NCBI GenBank assembly: GCA_028289425.1
Contig: JANQPL010000009.1
Coordinates: 248,001-312,000 of the forward strand
Source of the DNA: Alphaproteobacteria bacterium
Lineage (GTDB): Bacteria > Pseudomonadota > Alphaproteobacteria > JANQMY01
Reading direction: 5' to 3'
Length of the DNA: 64,000 bases
Every line of letters begins with the position of its first letter. Within the stretch, counting starts at the first letter, position 1. Both the position numbers and the translations under genes were made by a program. The notes under the pieces are model-generated. The model was not told the origin of the DNA. It made no database searches and saw only the letters and a list, made by a program, of their open reading frames with translations. Of this stretch, positions 41,642-50,829 are shown piece after piece.

Positions 41642-43264
41642 TCAAACCTCTTCGCCTGCCGCTCTCGCACGCTCGAGCTTAGTCTCCATGTCATGATCCA
41701 GGAACCGCCAAGCCAGCAGCAGGAACGCCACCGCCGCGATCAACATGACGTGGGCGGATAAAAGCCCGTAGCGCAGCGCCTCGCCACTTTCGAGGCCCGT
41801 GGTGGTCAAATAGTCGCTCACCTTGCCGATGGTGAAGGGCCCCATCGCCAACCCAACAAAGGTGGACATGAAGATGATCAGCGCCACGGCAATCGCCCGC
41901 ATGCGCGGCAGCACCAAATCCACCACGGCGGAATAGGACGGACCCACCCACATGGGGGCGAGCGTGCTGAACAAGAAGGACAGCACATAGGCCGCCACAA
42001 TGCTGTCGACAAAAACAAACGCAACACCCACCGGCAACGCGCCACCCGCCGCCACGATGCCCATAATGTGCCGTGCGCCGGAAGTGTGCTGCTGAAGCCG
42101 GTCGGCGATGACACCGCCCAGGGTCACGCCCAGCCAGCCGCCAATGGCGGCCCCTAAACCGATAAACGTGCCCACTTCCGTCTTGCTCACATTGTGGACC
42201 CGCTCCAGGAAGGGGATGGTCCAAAACCCAACGCCGTAGGTAACGAAGGCAATAGACGGAAATCCGATTACGGATAAAAGAAATGTCTTCGATCCGAAAA
42301 TGACCCGAAAGGTGGCCGCATCGCGCATGGCCAAGGACTGTGCCCAGGAAAAAGCCCCATAGATGCCGATGGCCAGAGCGATCCATTGCACCGGCTCGCC
42401 CACCCAACGGGTGAGCAGTACGGCCAGCAGAGACAGAATGGCACCGACCGTGAGATTCAAGGCATAGGCATCCCGGTCCGCATTGGCTTGATAGAGGCCA
42501 TAGAGCGTCAGCGGTGGCAGCACGGCGATGAATTCTTTCACCGTTTCGCGGAATGGGTGCGGGTGCGGCGGTGTAATATGCCCTTCGCTTTGGCCGCGCT
42601 GCGGTTCCTTCAGGGTACTGACCCAATAGGCGATGAGGAGACCCGGCAGGCCGACCACCATGAAGGCCGCCTGCCACCCTTTAAGGCCAAGGGGCGCCGT
42701 CGATGGATCCGGATAGAGGCTTGCCCAGCCGTCCAGAACAACGCCGCCGATAAACAGGCCGATACCGGCGCCGATGTAAATGCCGCTCGAGTAGATCGAC
42801 AAAACGGTGGCGCGCACTTTAGGCGAAAAATAATCCGATAACAGACTATTGGCGGCGGGCGACGCGCTGGCTTCGCCGATACCCACGCCGAAGCGGAAGG
42901 TGGCCAGCATGGCGAAGTTTTTGGCAAAGCCCGACAGCGCCGTCATGGCGCTCCAAAACGCCAACCCGATGGCGATCAGCCGCGTCCGGTGCCAGGTATC
43001 CGCCAGGCGCCCCAGCGGAATGCCGAACACCGCGTAAAACACGGCAAAGGCCGTGCCATACAAAAAGCCGATCTGGGCGTCGGTGATCCCCAAATCGGCT
43101 TTGATGTCTTCCGCCAGGATCGACAGGATCTGCCGGTCGATAAAGTTGAAGACATACACCACCACCAAAACGCCAAGGACGTATTTGGCGTAAGCGCCAT
43201 CCACCTCCGTCGAAGGATCGGCCGCACGAGGCTGAGCCTCGGCGGTCTCTTCGCCCACCGTCAT
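41642..43264 (-). CDS. MFS transporter (Spinster-like)
   Basis: 540 residues from the ATG at 43264 (MTVGEETAEAQPR). The first span is followed by the signature FNFIDRQILSILAEDIKADLGITDAQIGFLYGTAFAVFYAVFGIPLGRLAD, which contains the MFS loop 2-3 G-x-L-A-D motif. GVGIGEASASPAANSLLSDYF is motif C-like, and about 12-14 hydrophobic spans follow. Proteins of this group carry lipids or small aromatic acids; the substrate is unknown. The gene is single and the region upstream contains an inverted repeat. Confidence 0.9.
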   Translation of the reverse strand: MTVGEETAEAQPRAADPSTEVDGAYAKYVLGVLVVVYVFNFIDRQILSILAEDIKADLGITDAQIGFLYGTAFAVFYAVFGIPLGRLADTWHRTRLIAIGLAFWSAMTALSGFAKNFAMLATFRFGVGIGEASASPAANSLLSDYFSPKVRATVLSIYSSGIYIGAGIGLFIGGVVLDGWASLYPDPSTAPLGLKGWQAAFMVVGLPGLLIAYWVSTLKEPQRGQSEGHITPPHPHPFRETVKEFIAVLPPLTLYGLYQANADRDAYALNLTVGAILSLLAVLLTRWVGEPVQWIALAIGIYGAFSWAQSLAMRDAATFRVIFGSKTFLLSVIGFPSIAFVTYGVGFWTIPFLERVHNVSKTEVGTFIGLGAAIGGWLGVTLGGVIADRLQQHTSGARHIMGIVAAGGALPVGVAFVFVDSIVAAYVLSFLFSTLAPMWVGPSYSAVVDLVLPRMRAIAVALIIFMSTFVGLAMGPFTIGKVSDYLTTTGLESGEALRYGLLSAHVMLIAAVAFLLLAWRFLDHDMETKLERARAAGEEV

Positions 43265-43502
43265 AAACTTCCCTTCCCGATTTCTTATTGGCGCGGATGC
43301 TACCACATGGGTTCGCCCACACCAGAAAATCCGGATGCAATCACCCAGGACAGCGTTATGCACCTCCTCGAGTGATGACATATGTGATCAATTCCGGCAG
43401 GCCGCCGAAAGGCGACGCCTTGACCGATGAAACCGCTATTCCGGGATTTGGCGCTCCCCGCCCCAGGCTGGTATGTTGGACGGTGTTGTGCGGCCTAGCC
43501 AG

Positions 43503-43565
43503 CCCGCTCCCCCATCCCAACCACCCGACAGGATATCCTAGGGGTGGTTGGGATGGGGGAGCGGG
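43503..43565. repeat. Long GC-rich inverted repeat, copy 3 (perfect 24-base arms)
   Basis: Left arm 43503-43526 and right arm 43542-43565 are exact reverse complements over 24 bases. The loop (43527-43541) holds the self-complementary AGGATATCCT (43530-43539). It lies in the 408-base gap between the divergent MFS and acyl-CoA dehydrogenase genes; outside the repeat I see no gene or clear signal there, apart from a weak TATGTGATCA near 43381-43390. Confidence 0.8.
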
Positions 43566-43672
43566 TGGCCGGGCGTTCACACAAATTGGGATGAACCCCA
43601 TGCACCCATCTCCCGCGATGGGCGTAAAGGTTAACAAGGGGCGCAAAGACCCCAGTAAAAAAGAGACACGCG

Positions 43673-44839
43673 ATGGAAATTGAACTGTCCGAAGAACACC
43701 GGATGCTGAAGGATCTGGTGGCAAAGTTCGTGGACAACGAGCTGATCCCGCTGGAACCCAACGTGCTGGCACGCGAGGCGGCCGGCGGATCAGGCGGTCT
43801 GTCGGAGGACGAGCTCGAACCACTTCATGCAAAATGTAAGGAGCTGGGGCTCTGGGGCCTCGACGTGCCGGAAGAAGTGGGCGGCGCGAACCTGCCCAGC
43901 GTGGCCCTGGCAGCCGTCAATGAAGAGCTGGGCCGCGTAGCCTACCCCTTCAACTTCCCGCCGGATTCGCCGAACTTGCATATGCTGCTGGCCACCGCCA
44001 ATGACGAACAGCGCAGGCAATATCTGGAGCCCTACGCCGCCGGCGAGACGATCTCTGCCATCGTGATCTCGGAGCCCGACGCCGGCGCCGATCCCGCCGG
44101 TATGGCCACTCGCGCCGTCAAGGACGGGTCCGATTGGGTGATCAACGGCCGCAAGATCTGGATCAGCCGCGCCGCGGAAGCGGATTTTTCCATCGCCATG
44201 GCGGTGACGGACCCGGAGCTGGGCGCTCGAGGCGGCATCACGGCGTTCCTGATCGACAAAGGCACGCCAGGATTTGAGGTAGCCCGTGAGATCCCCATGC
44301 TGGGGGGTCAACGCACCTATGAAGTGGTGTTTGACGATTGCCGTGTCCCTGAAAGCAAGGTGTTGGGCGAAGTTGGGCAAGGCTTCGCGCCCATGCAACT
44401 GCGTTTGACGGTGCGGCGCCTACAGATGGGCGCCTGGAGTGTCGGCATGGCGCGGCGCGCCCTCGACATTATGTGTGAGCACGCGCAAGACCGGGTGACC
44501 TTCGGCGAGCCGCTGGCAAACCGCCAAGCGATCCAGTGGTGGATCGCCGATGCAGCCACAAAGATTCACGCTTGCCGACTAATGGTGATGGATGCGGCGC
44601 GCAAACAAGATGCGGGCCAGGAAGTGCGCACCGAAGCCTCCATGATCAAAGTATTCGGCACCGAAATGGCGACGGAGGTGTTGGACAACGCCATGCAAAC
44701 ACTGGGCGCCATGGGCATGACCAAGGAGCTGCCGTTGCAGCTCATGGCCCAGCGGGTGCGCACGCAACGCGTCTATGAAGGGCCAACGGAAGTTCACAAA
44801 ATGGTGGTAGCACGGCGCGTCCTGCGCGGTGAGCGATAA
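43673..44839 (+). CDS. Acyl-CoA dehydrogenase
   Basis: 388 residues, standard length. N-terminal helical domain with LKDLVAKFVDNELIPLEP, the middle barrel AISEPDAGADP-like text (AIVISEPDAGADPAGMATRAVKDGSDWVINGRKIWIS), and the C-terminal domain with DRVTFGEPLANRQAIQWWIAD and QTLGAMGMTKELPLQLMAQRVRTQRVYEGPTEVHKMVVARRVL. The last holds the R-x-x-x-Y-E-G-T/P-x-E motif; the catalytic Glu position is compatible with classical acyl-CoA dehydrogenases. It introduces the 2,3-double bond in beta-oxidation. It shares an operon with the crotonase 14 bases downstream. Confidence 0.94.
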   Translation: MEIELSEEHRMLKDLVAKFVDNELIPLEPNVLAREAAGGSGGLSEDELEPLHAKCKELGLWGLDVPEEVGGANLPSVALAAVNEELGRVAYPFNFPPDSPNLHMLLATANDEQRRQYLEPYAAGETISAIVISEPDAGADPAGMATRAVKDGSDWVINGRKIWISRAAEADFSIAMAVTDPELGARGGITAFLIDKGTPGFEVAREIPMLGGQRTYEVVFDDCRVPESKVLGEVGQGFAPMQLRLTVRRLQMGAWSVGMARRALDIMCEHAQDRVTFGEPLANRQAIQWWIADAATKIHACRLMVMDAARKQDAGQEVRTEASMIKVFGTEMATEVLDNAMQTLGAMGMTKELPLQLMAQRVRTQRVYEGPTEVHKMVVARRVLRGER

Positions 44840-44853
44840 CAGAAAGAAATCTC

Positions 44854-45648
44854 ATGAAAGAAAAGATCGGTGATGCGGAAGTAACTTTGGACGGACACGT
44901 GGCCACGGTGGAGATCCGGCGGCCGCCGCACAATTTCTTTGACCACATGTTGATCGGCAATCTGGCCGACGCCTTCAATCTGCTGGACGAAGAAAAAGAA
45001 TGCCGGGCCATTGTCCTAGCCGCAGAGGGGAAGAATTTCTGCGCGGGCGCCAACTTCCAATCGTCCAGCGACGATGCGGACATGAAAACCGCCGACGGCC
45101 GCTCGAGTAATTCCGGCAGCCTCTATCAAGAAGCAGTCCGTCTGTACAGCAACAAAAAGCCGGTGGTCGGCGCCATTCAGGGCGCGGCGATTGGCGGTGG
45201 TTTTGGTTTGGCGCTGGTGCCCGACTTCCGCGTGGTGTGCCCGGAAACCCGCTTTGCCGCAAACTTTGTGAAGCTTGGGTTTCATCCGGGTTTTGGCCTT
45301 ACCTACCGGCTGCCCCAATTGATCGGACAGCAAAAAGCAAACTTGCTGTTCTATACGGGCCGCAGGATTAATGGCGATACGGCCTATGAATGGGGCCTGG
45401 GCGATGTGCTCACCACCCTCGATCAGGTGCGCGCGGAAGCTCAAAAGCTTGCGGCGGAAATTGCTGAGAACGCGCCCCTTGGCGTCATGTCCACCCGCGC
45501 CACCATGCGCGACGGCCTTGCGGAAGCGATCCGTAAGCAGACGGATCATGAGCTGAAAGAACAAACCTGGTTGCGGGGAACCGAAGATCACAAAGAAGGG
45601 GTGCGCGCTGTTGCCGAGCGCCGACCGGGCAATTTTGTGGGGCGTTAA
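44854..45648 (+). CDS. Enoyl-CoA hydratase/isomerase family protein
   Basis: 264 residues. FCAGANFQSS is the oxyanion segment and AIQGAAIGGGFGLALVPDFRVVC the CoA site, but both catalytic glutamates are replaced (GGFGLA and KLGFHPGFGLTYRLPQLIG). A nonhydratase crotonase or a variant hydratase is likely. It follows the acyl-CoA dehydrogenase in one operon and precedes a lipoprotein gene, so participation in acyl-CoA degradation is probable. Confidence 0.9.
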   Translation: MKEKIGDAEVTLDGHVATVEIRRPPHNFFDHMLIGNLADAFNLLDEEKECRAIVLAAEGKNFCAGANFQSSSDDADMKTADGRSSNSGSLYQEAVRLYSNKKPVVGAIQGAAIGGGFGLALVPDFRVVCPETRFAANFVKLGFHPGFGLTYRLPQLIGQQKANLLFYTGRRINGDTAYEWGLGDVLTTLDQVRAEAQKLAAEIAENAPLGVMSTRATMRDGLAEAIRKQTDHELKEQTWLRGTEDHKEGVRAVAERRPGNFVGR

Positions 45649-45652
45649 AGAC

Positions 45653-46207
45653 TTGAGCAGTGTTCTGAAAACTTGCGTCCTCGTTGCATTGCTGTTTTTG
45701 GCCGCTTGCGTCAGCAAGAGCGATCCCGCCGTTAGCGATTACCGGCGCGGCCTTGCCGCCTACAGCGCGGGTCTCAATGACAGAGCCATTGCCTTCTTCA
45801 CATCGGCCATCGATCGCCAGACGCTACCCAACGCCGATCAAGCCAATGCCTATGAGCGGCGCTGCGCGGCCAACATCGCCAAGGGCTTCTTTGCCGTGGC
45901 GATTAGCGATTGTTCCGATGCCATCGCCCTCAACAACCAACTGGCCCCCGCCTATAACGGGAGGTGTTGGGCAAGGGCCCGCACCAACCAAGCAGCTGCG
46001 GCGGTTTCCGATTGCGAAAAAGCCGTTGATCTCGACCGTGACGAAAAGTCATACGTCCATAATTTGGGCTTCGTGTATGAGACCCTGGGCGATCCAGCGA
46101 AGGCCAAGACGGCATATGGCCGCGCTTTGACAATCGACTCCACCTATGTGGAAGCGCGTGATGGATTGGCGCGCGTTATCGAGCAAATCAACGCAAATGA
46201 CGGGTAA
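45653..46207 (+). CDS. TPR-repeat lipoprotein
   Basis: 184 residues from a TTG at 45653 (SSVLKTCVLVALLFLAAC); no better ATG or ribosome site exists, and an in-frame ATG at 45611 lies inside the upstream gene. LFLAAC is a lipobox with Cys about residue 19, giving a lipid-anchored protein of the periplasm. The mature chain has about four tetratricopeptide repeats (YRRGLAAYSAGLNDRAIAFFTSAID, ANIAKGFFAVAISDCSDAIAL, ARTNQAAAAVSDCEKAVDL, GFVYETLGDPAKAKTAYGRALTID). Adaptor role inferred; the partner is unknown. It is 13 bases before the cyclase gene. Confidence 0.8.
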   Translation: MSSVLKTCVLVALLFLAACVSKSDPAVSDYRRGLAAYSAGLNDRAIAFFTSAIDRQTLPNADQANAYERRCAANIAKGFFAVAISDCSDAIALNNQLAPAYNGRCWARARTNQAAAAVSDCEKAVDLDRDEKSYVHNLGFVYETLGDPAKAKTAYGRALTIDSTYVEARDGLARVIEQINANDG

Positions 46208-46219
46208 GACAACAGCCAT

Positions 46220-48301
46220 ATGAGTATTGAGCACGACATCGAATACGGCACCGTCCAACTCGGCCAAGAAGGCCAGGATCGATTAGCGCTTAAGACAGCG
46301 ATCCATGAATCCATGACCGATGGTCTGGCCTGGTCCGTTAAAAGTCAGCATCCGGAGGGCTATTGGGTCGGCAAGCTGCAAACCAATTCCTGCATGGAGG
46401 CGGAATGGGTGTTGGCGCTGCATTTCATGGGGCTGAACGATCACCTGTCGCGGCCGGGCCTGATCAAATCGATTTTGCGGGAACAGCGGGAAGACGGGTC
46501 CTGGGAGATCTATTCGAACGCCCCGGCCGGTGACATCAATACGACGGTCGAATGCTACGCGGCCCTGCGCTGTGCCGGCATGTCGAAAGACGATGAGGTG
46601 CTGAAGAAAGCGCGCGACTGGATCATGCAGCGCGGCGGCCTCAAGCATATTCGGGTCTTCACCCGCTATTGGCTTGCGCTGATCGGCGAATGGCCATGGA
46701 CGCATACGCCGAACATCCCACCGGAAGTGATCTACTTTCCCAAGTGGTTCCCGTTCAACATCTATAATTTCTCGTCTTGGGCGCGCGCGACGCTTATGCC
46801 GATCGCCGTACTGAGTGCGAAGCGGCCAACGCGCCCCCTACCCGATGGCTGCAGGCTGGATGAGCTGTTTCCCCAAGGGCGCAAGAATTTCGATTATTCG
46901 CTGCCCAAGGATGTGGACTTTTTCAGCTTAGAAAATTTCTTTCTGTGGGCGGATCGCTTCCTGCACGGTGCCCAAAGCATCGGACTGCCGCCATGGCGCC
47001 GTGGCGCTGTTGCGCGCGTGCTGGAATGGATCGTCAAGCACCAGGACGCTGACGGCGTATGGGGTGGCATCCAGCCCCCGTGGATCTACGGCCTCATGGC
47101 GCTGCATGAAGAAGGCTATCCCCATTCCCATCCGGTGATGGAAAAGGCGCTGGGCGCGTTGCAAGACCCACGCTGGGCTTACGAAGAAGACGGCGCCATT
47201 TACATTCAAGCCAGCACGTCCCCCGTTTGGGACACGGTGCTCACCCTGTTGTCGCTGCAAGACTGTGAAGCAGAAACAAAAGAAGAAAACGCGCCCGCCG
47301 TCGCGAAGGCCATAGATTGGCTGCTCAAAAACGAAGTGCGCACCGGCGGCGACTGGCAGCAGAAGGTCCCGGACGCGGAGCCCGGCGGCTGGGCCTTCGA
47401 ATACAAAAATGCATCGTACCCGGACGTTGACGACACGGCGGTGGCGCTGATGGTGCTGGCGCCCTACCGCACGGAAGAGACGTGGAAGAAAAAGGGACTG
47501 CCCGATGCACTGAAGCGTGCCGCCGAATGGACCATTGCCATGCAATGCAAAAACGGTGGCTGGGGTGCCTTCGACAGGGACAACGACAAAGCAATCTTGT
47601 GCAAGATACCCTTCTGCGACTTCGGTGAGGCGCTTGATCCGCCAAGTGTAGACGTCACGGGCCATGTGCTCGAAGGCTTGGCAGCGCTCGACTACCCAAG
47701 CGATCATCCGGCGATCCGGCGCGGCGTCCAGTTCATCAAAGACCAGCAAGAGCCCGACGGCAGCTGGTGGGGCCGCTGGGGCGTCAATTTCATTTACGGC
47801 ACGGCCGCAGCCCTCCCCGCTCTCAAGGCGGTCGGCGAAGACATGCGCGCGCCTTACATCGACCGCGCCGCGAAATGGCTGGTCGAACACCAGAATGATG
47901 ACGGTGGCTGGGGTGAGACCTGCGCGTCTTACATGGATCAAAGTCTCGCGGGCGTCGGCACAAGCACGGCGTCGCAAACCGCGTGGGCGTTGATGGGCTT
48001 GCTCGCGGTCGCCCGACCTGAGGACCGCGACGCCATCGAGCGGGGCGTGACGTTCCTGGCCGAAAACCAACAAGACGGCACATGGGACGAGAAGGAATAT
48101 ACGGGCACGGGATTCCCGGGCTATGGCCTGGGCTTACGGATCAATCTTAGTAAGAAGTCGCTGGAAACGGACCTGCAGCAAAGCACCGAACTGGGCCGCG
48201 GCTTTATGCTGAATTACAATCTTTACCGCCACTATTTCCCCGTGATGGCCATGGGGCGGACAGACAAATATCTGGATCGGCTAAGCAACCAACCGGCATA
48301 A
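46220..48301 (+). CDS. shc: Squalene-hopene cyclase
   Basis: 693 residues, slightly longer than the roughly 630-residue Alicyclobacillus enzyme. The catalytic D-x-D-D appears at 402-405 (YPDVDDTAVALMVL). QW repeats recur, for example REDGSWEIY, KHQDADGVWGG, MQCKNGGWGAF, QQEPDGSWWGRWG, HQNDDGGWGET and NQQDGTWDE. The enzyme cyclises squalene to hopene, the committed step of hopanoids in the inner membrane. The other hopanoid genes usually found beside it (squalene synthesis, hpn genes) are absent; it is surrounded by beta-oxidation and CoA genes. Confidence 0.96.
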   Translation: MSIEHDIEYGTVQLGQEGQDRLALKTAIHESMTDGLAWSVKSQHPEGYWVGKLQTNSCMEAEWVLALHFMGLNDHLSRPGLIKSILREQREDGSWEIYSNAPAGDINTTVECYAALRCAGMSKDDEVLKKARDWIMQRGGLKHIRVFTRYWLALIGEWPWTHTPNIPPEVIYFPKWFPFNIYNFSSWARATLMPIAVLSAKRPTRPLPDGCRLDELFPQGRKNFDYSLPKDVDFFSLENFFLWADRFLHGAQSIGLPPWRRGAVARVLEWIVKHQDADGVWGGIQPPWIYGLMALHEEGYPHSHPVMEKALGALQDPRWAYEEDGAIYIQASTSPVWDTVLTLLSLQDCEAETKEENAPAVAKAIDWLLKNEVRTGGDWQQKVPDAEPGGWAFEYKNASYPDVDDTAVALMVLAPYRTEETWKKKGLPDALKRAAEWTIAMQCKNGGWGAFDRDNDKAILCKIPFCDFGEALDPPSVDVTGHVLEGLAALDYPSDHPAIRRGVQFIKDQQEPDGSWWGRWGVNFIYGTAAALPALKAVGEDMRAPYIDRAAKWLVEHQNDDGGWGETCASYMDQSLAGVGTSTASQTAWALMGLLAVARPEDRDAIERGVTFLAENQQDGTWDEKEYTGTGFPGYGLGLRINLSKKSLETDLQQSTELGRGFMLNYNLYRHYFPVMAMGRTDKYLDRLSNQPA

Positions 48302-48304
48302 AAG

Positions 48305-49171
48305 ATGACACATACGCTCGAACGGGTTTTGATCAGTACACCGAATGGTGACGTCGCCAATCAGGTAGCGGACCGTTGGATCACACTGTTAGACGCCGCG
48401 CGTGTTGGTGGAAAGACTTACGACAATATCGATGCATCTTGCGTCACCCTTCGCGTCGGCAGCCGGGATCTGGACATTTTGTGGCCCACTAAGGATACCA
48501 GTCCTGTCAAAGCACATTTGTCGACAGTGGGCAGCGGACCGTTCGCGGCCGGTGTCGGTGTGGAAAGCTTGGACGCGTTCAGCAACCACCTTAACGCGCT
48601 TGGTGTTTCTCCGATCGATGGCGGCGACTACCTTTTTCTCAGCGCGGAAACCATTGGCATTCCCGGACTTCGTTTGTTGATCACAGAGCAAGAGGCTCAC
48701 CAATCCGCGGGTCTGATGAAGAACCTATACGAAGTCACTCACCTAACGCCCCAGGCAGACAAAGACGCGGATGCCATTGCCAAGCTATTGAACACGCCGC
48801 GCAACCACTTCGTGCCGATTGCGTCGGAACAATACGGCTATAGCGGACATCTCACCCTGTTCGATCCGGAGAAACTCGACCGCGTCGAGTCGATCACGCC
48901 AACGGACCTTTCCAAAACCATGGGGCGGTTTTTCGACCGTTTCGGGCCCAGCCTCTATATGTGCTACGGCGAGGCGGAGGATGTGGGCGCCATTCGCGCG
49001 CGGCTGCGGGAGAAAATCCCTGACGATTGGACGGGCACGCTGGAAGGTACAAACCCCGACGGCCTCTTCATTCATCCAAAAGCGTTGGGCGGCGTGATGT
49101 TGGGGGTCAGCCGGGTGACCCATGCCTGGACGTGGTCGGGTTACCCCGAACGACGCATTCCGGCCGACTAG
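48305..49171 (+). CDS. VOC (glyoxalase/extradiol) superfamily protein
   Basis: 288 residues. Two beta-alpha-beta-beta-beta units of the vicinal-oxygen-chelate fold can be guessed: ERVLISTPNGDVANQVADRWITLLDAARVGG with GSRDLDILWPTK, and later KNLYEVTHLTPQADKDADAIAKLLNTPRNHFVPIASEQYGYSGHLTLFDPEKLDRVESITP. Conserved iron or zinc ligands are not evident, so no specific chemistry is claimed. It starts only three bases after the squalene-hopene cyclase stop and is followed by a crotonase in the same direction. Confidence 0.7.
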   Translation: MTHTLERVLISTPNGDVANQVADRWITLLDAARVGGKTYDNIDASCVTLRVGSRDLDILWPTKDTSPVKAHLSTVGSGPFAAGVGVESLDAFSNHLNALGVSPIDGGDYLFLSAETIGIPGLRLLITEQEAHQSAGLMKNLYEVTHLTPQADKDADAIAKLLNTPRNHFVPIASEQYGYSGHLTLFDPEKLDRVESITPTDLSKTMGRFFDRFGPSLYMCYGEAEDVGAIRARLREKIPDDWTGTLEGTNPDGLFIHPKALGGVMLGVSRVTHAWTWSGYPERRIPAD

Positions 49172-49183
49172 AAAGCGAGGCAC

Positions 49184-50005
49184 ATGGTGAACCAGCAGAT
49201 CGATACGGGTACGGCAGAACTTCTCTGCGAGATCAAAGAGGGCGTCGCCACCCTGACCATCAACCGCCCGGAAGCACGCAATGCCCTGTCGGACACGCTG
49301 TCACCTGCCATCCGTCGGATGATCCCGGAGCTTGGCGACAACAAAGATGTGGGCGTGGTTGTCATGACCGGCGCGGGCACTGCCTTCTGTGCCGGCGGCG
49401 ATGTGAAAGGCATGGGGGGCCGGTCGTCCAAAAAAGATTGGACGATGGAGGAGCGCATCGAAGATCTCAAAATGCGCCAGCGCAAGCTCACAGGTGCCAT
49501 CTATAACCTCCGCAAACCGACGATTGCCGCCCTGCCGGGGCCGGCCGTGGGCGCGGGCTTATCGATCGCGCTTGCCTGTGACATGCGCATTGCAGCGGAG
49601 TCCGCCTTTGTCAGCACGGGATATGCGCGGGTCGGGCTCAGCGGCGATTATGGCATTAGCTGGTTTCTCACCCATTTGGTGGGACCTGCCAAAGCGCGGG
49701 AACTCTTTTACACGGCAGCCCGCATCGATGCCGCCACTTGCGAAAAGATCGGCTTGGTGAACCAAGTCGTTCCTGACAATGAATTGCAGGCCACCGCGTT
49801 CGATCTCGCAAAATCCATTGCGGACGGACCGCGTTTGGCGCTGGGCTTCATGAAAGACAATCTGGACAAGGCCTATGAAGTGGACCTTGACGGGGCACTG
49901 GTGCAAGAGGCCGAAACCATGATGAAGGCGGCTGCGACGAATGACCACCGTGAAGCGGTCGAGGCTTTTGTGGAAAAACGCAAACCCAATTTTTCAGGAA
50001 CTTAG
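49184..50005 (+). CDS. Enoyl-CoA hydratase/isomerase family protein
   Basis: 273 residues. GAGTAFCAGGDVKGMGG supplies the oxyanion site, but the catalytic glutamates are absent (VGAGLSIALACD and VGLSGDYGISWFLTHLVG), so a non-hydratase crotonase reaction is likely. The C-terminal part reads FMKDNLDKAYEVDLDGALVQEAETMMKA, as in family members. It is co-oriented with the VOC gene upstream and with the 2-oxoglutarate dioxygenase downstream, in one probable transcript. Confidence 0.9.
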   Translation: MVNQQIDTGTAELLCEIKEGVATLTINRPEARNALSDTLSPAIRRMIPELGDNKDVGVVVMTGAGTAFCAGGDVKGMGGRSSKKDWTMEERIEDLKMRQRKLTGAIYNLRKPTIAALPGPAVGAGLSIALACDMRIAAESAFVSTGYARVGLSGDYGISWFLTHLVGPAKARELFYTAARIDAATCEKIGLVNQVVPDNELQATAFDLAKSIADGPRLALGFMKDNLDKAYEVDLDGALVQEAETMMKAAATNDHREAVEAFVEKRKPNFSGT

Positions 50006-50022
50006 GGTTAGATCTCGAAACC

Positions 50023-50829
50023 ATGGCCAGCACGACCGACACTTCCGCGCCCGGATGGTTCGCCCGAACCAAACGTGCCGCCGTGATCGGCTTTGGCACC
50101 TGGTTTGTGCGCAGCATCTCAAGTTTTCTCGCCAACCAGTCGCTGATCGGCGATCCGGAGTTTTTCGACAAGAGTGTGTTTGCGGACGAAACCGCGCTCT
50201 TGGAAAAGAACACGGCAGTCATTCGCAAGGAATTGGAAGAAGTGCTTAAAACGCGGGAGTACATTCCGGCGTTTCAGCAGGTTTCCCCCGATCAGGTGGA
50301 AATCGCCAAGGGCGACAACTGGAAGACCTTTATCCTCTATGGCTTTGGCTTCCAGGCCGAAAAAAATTGTCAGCGCTGCCCGGAAACGGTGAAGATTCTG
50401 GAGCAAATCCCGAACCTCAAAAACGCCTGGTTCTCCATCCTTAAGCCCGGCTATCACATTCCGCCCCACCGCGGCGTGACCAAGGGGCTGGTTCGCATTC
50501 ACCTGGGCCTCATCATTCCCGACGAAAAAGAAAAATGCCGGATTCGTGTGGGGTCGCAAATACGCCATTGGGAAGTAGGTCAGTGCATGGTGTTCGACGA
50601 CACCTTCGAGCACGAAGTTTGGAATGACACAGATCAGGAACGTACAGTTCTGTTTCTCGATGTCGTGCGCCCGTTGAAAACGCCTGGGCGTCTGCTCAAT
50701 AACTTTTTCCTATGGGCGATTAGAAAATCTGCCTACGTCCAAGACGGACGCAAGAACACCGCCGATTGGGAAGAAAAGTTTGAAGCAGCCGTCAGGCGCG
50801 CCGACGGTTATACGGATCCTGCGTCTTGA
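50023..50829 (+). CDS. Aspartyl/asparaginyl beta-hydroxylase-like dioxygenase (LpxO-like)
   Basis: 268 residues. HIPPHRGVTKGLVRIHLGLIIP supplies a His plus the 2-oxoglutarate-binding Arg region, and DDTFEHEVWNDTDQERTVLFLDVVRPL the second His and closing strand, as in the Asp_Arg_Hydrox family. Bacterial members include LpxO, which 2-hydroxylates lipid-A secondary acyl chains, and peptide hydroxylases; which one this is cannot be told. Next to the envelope-lipid genes an acyl-chain hydroxylation (for example of a sphingolipid or lipid A) is attractive, as inference. Its 3' end overlaps the convergent HAD gene by 22 bases. Confidence 0.82.
   Translation: MASTTDTSAPGWFARTKRAAVIGFGTWFVRSISSFLANQSLIGDPEFFDKSVFADETALLEKNTAVIRKELEEVLKTREYIPAFQQVSPDQVEIAKGDNWKTFILYGFGFQAEKNCQRCPETVKILEQIPNLKNAWFSILKPGYHIPPHRGVTKGLVRIHLGLIIPDEKEKCRIRVGSQIRHWEVGQCMVFDDTFEHEVWNDTDQERTVLFLDVVRPLKTPGRLLNNFFLWAIRKSAYVQDGRKNTADWEEKFEAAVRRADGYTDPAS

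Noticed and set aside
46928-48073. 381-codon frame antisense to the squalene-hopene cyclase
   Set aside because: The sense frame carries DxDD and QW motifs; antisense is a by-product of codon bias.
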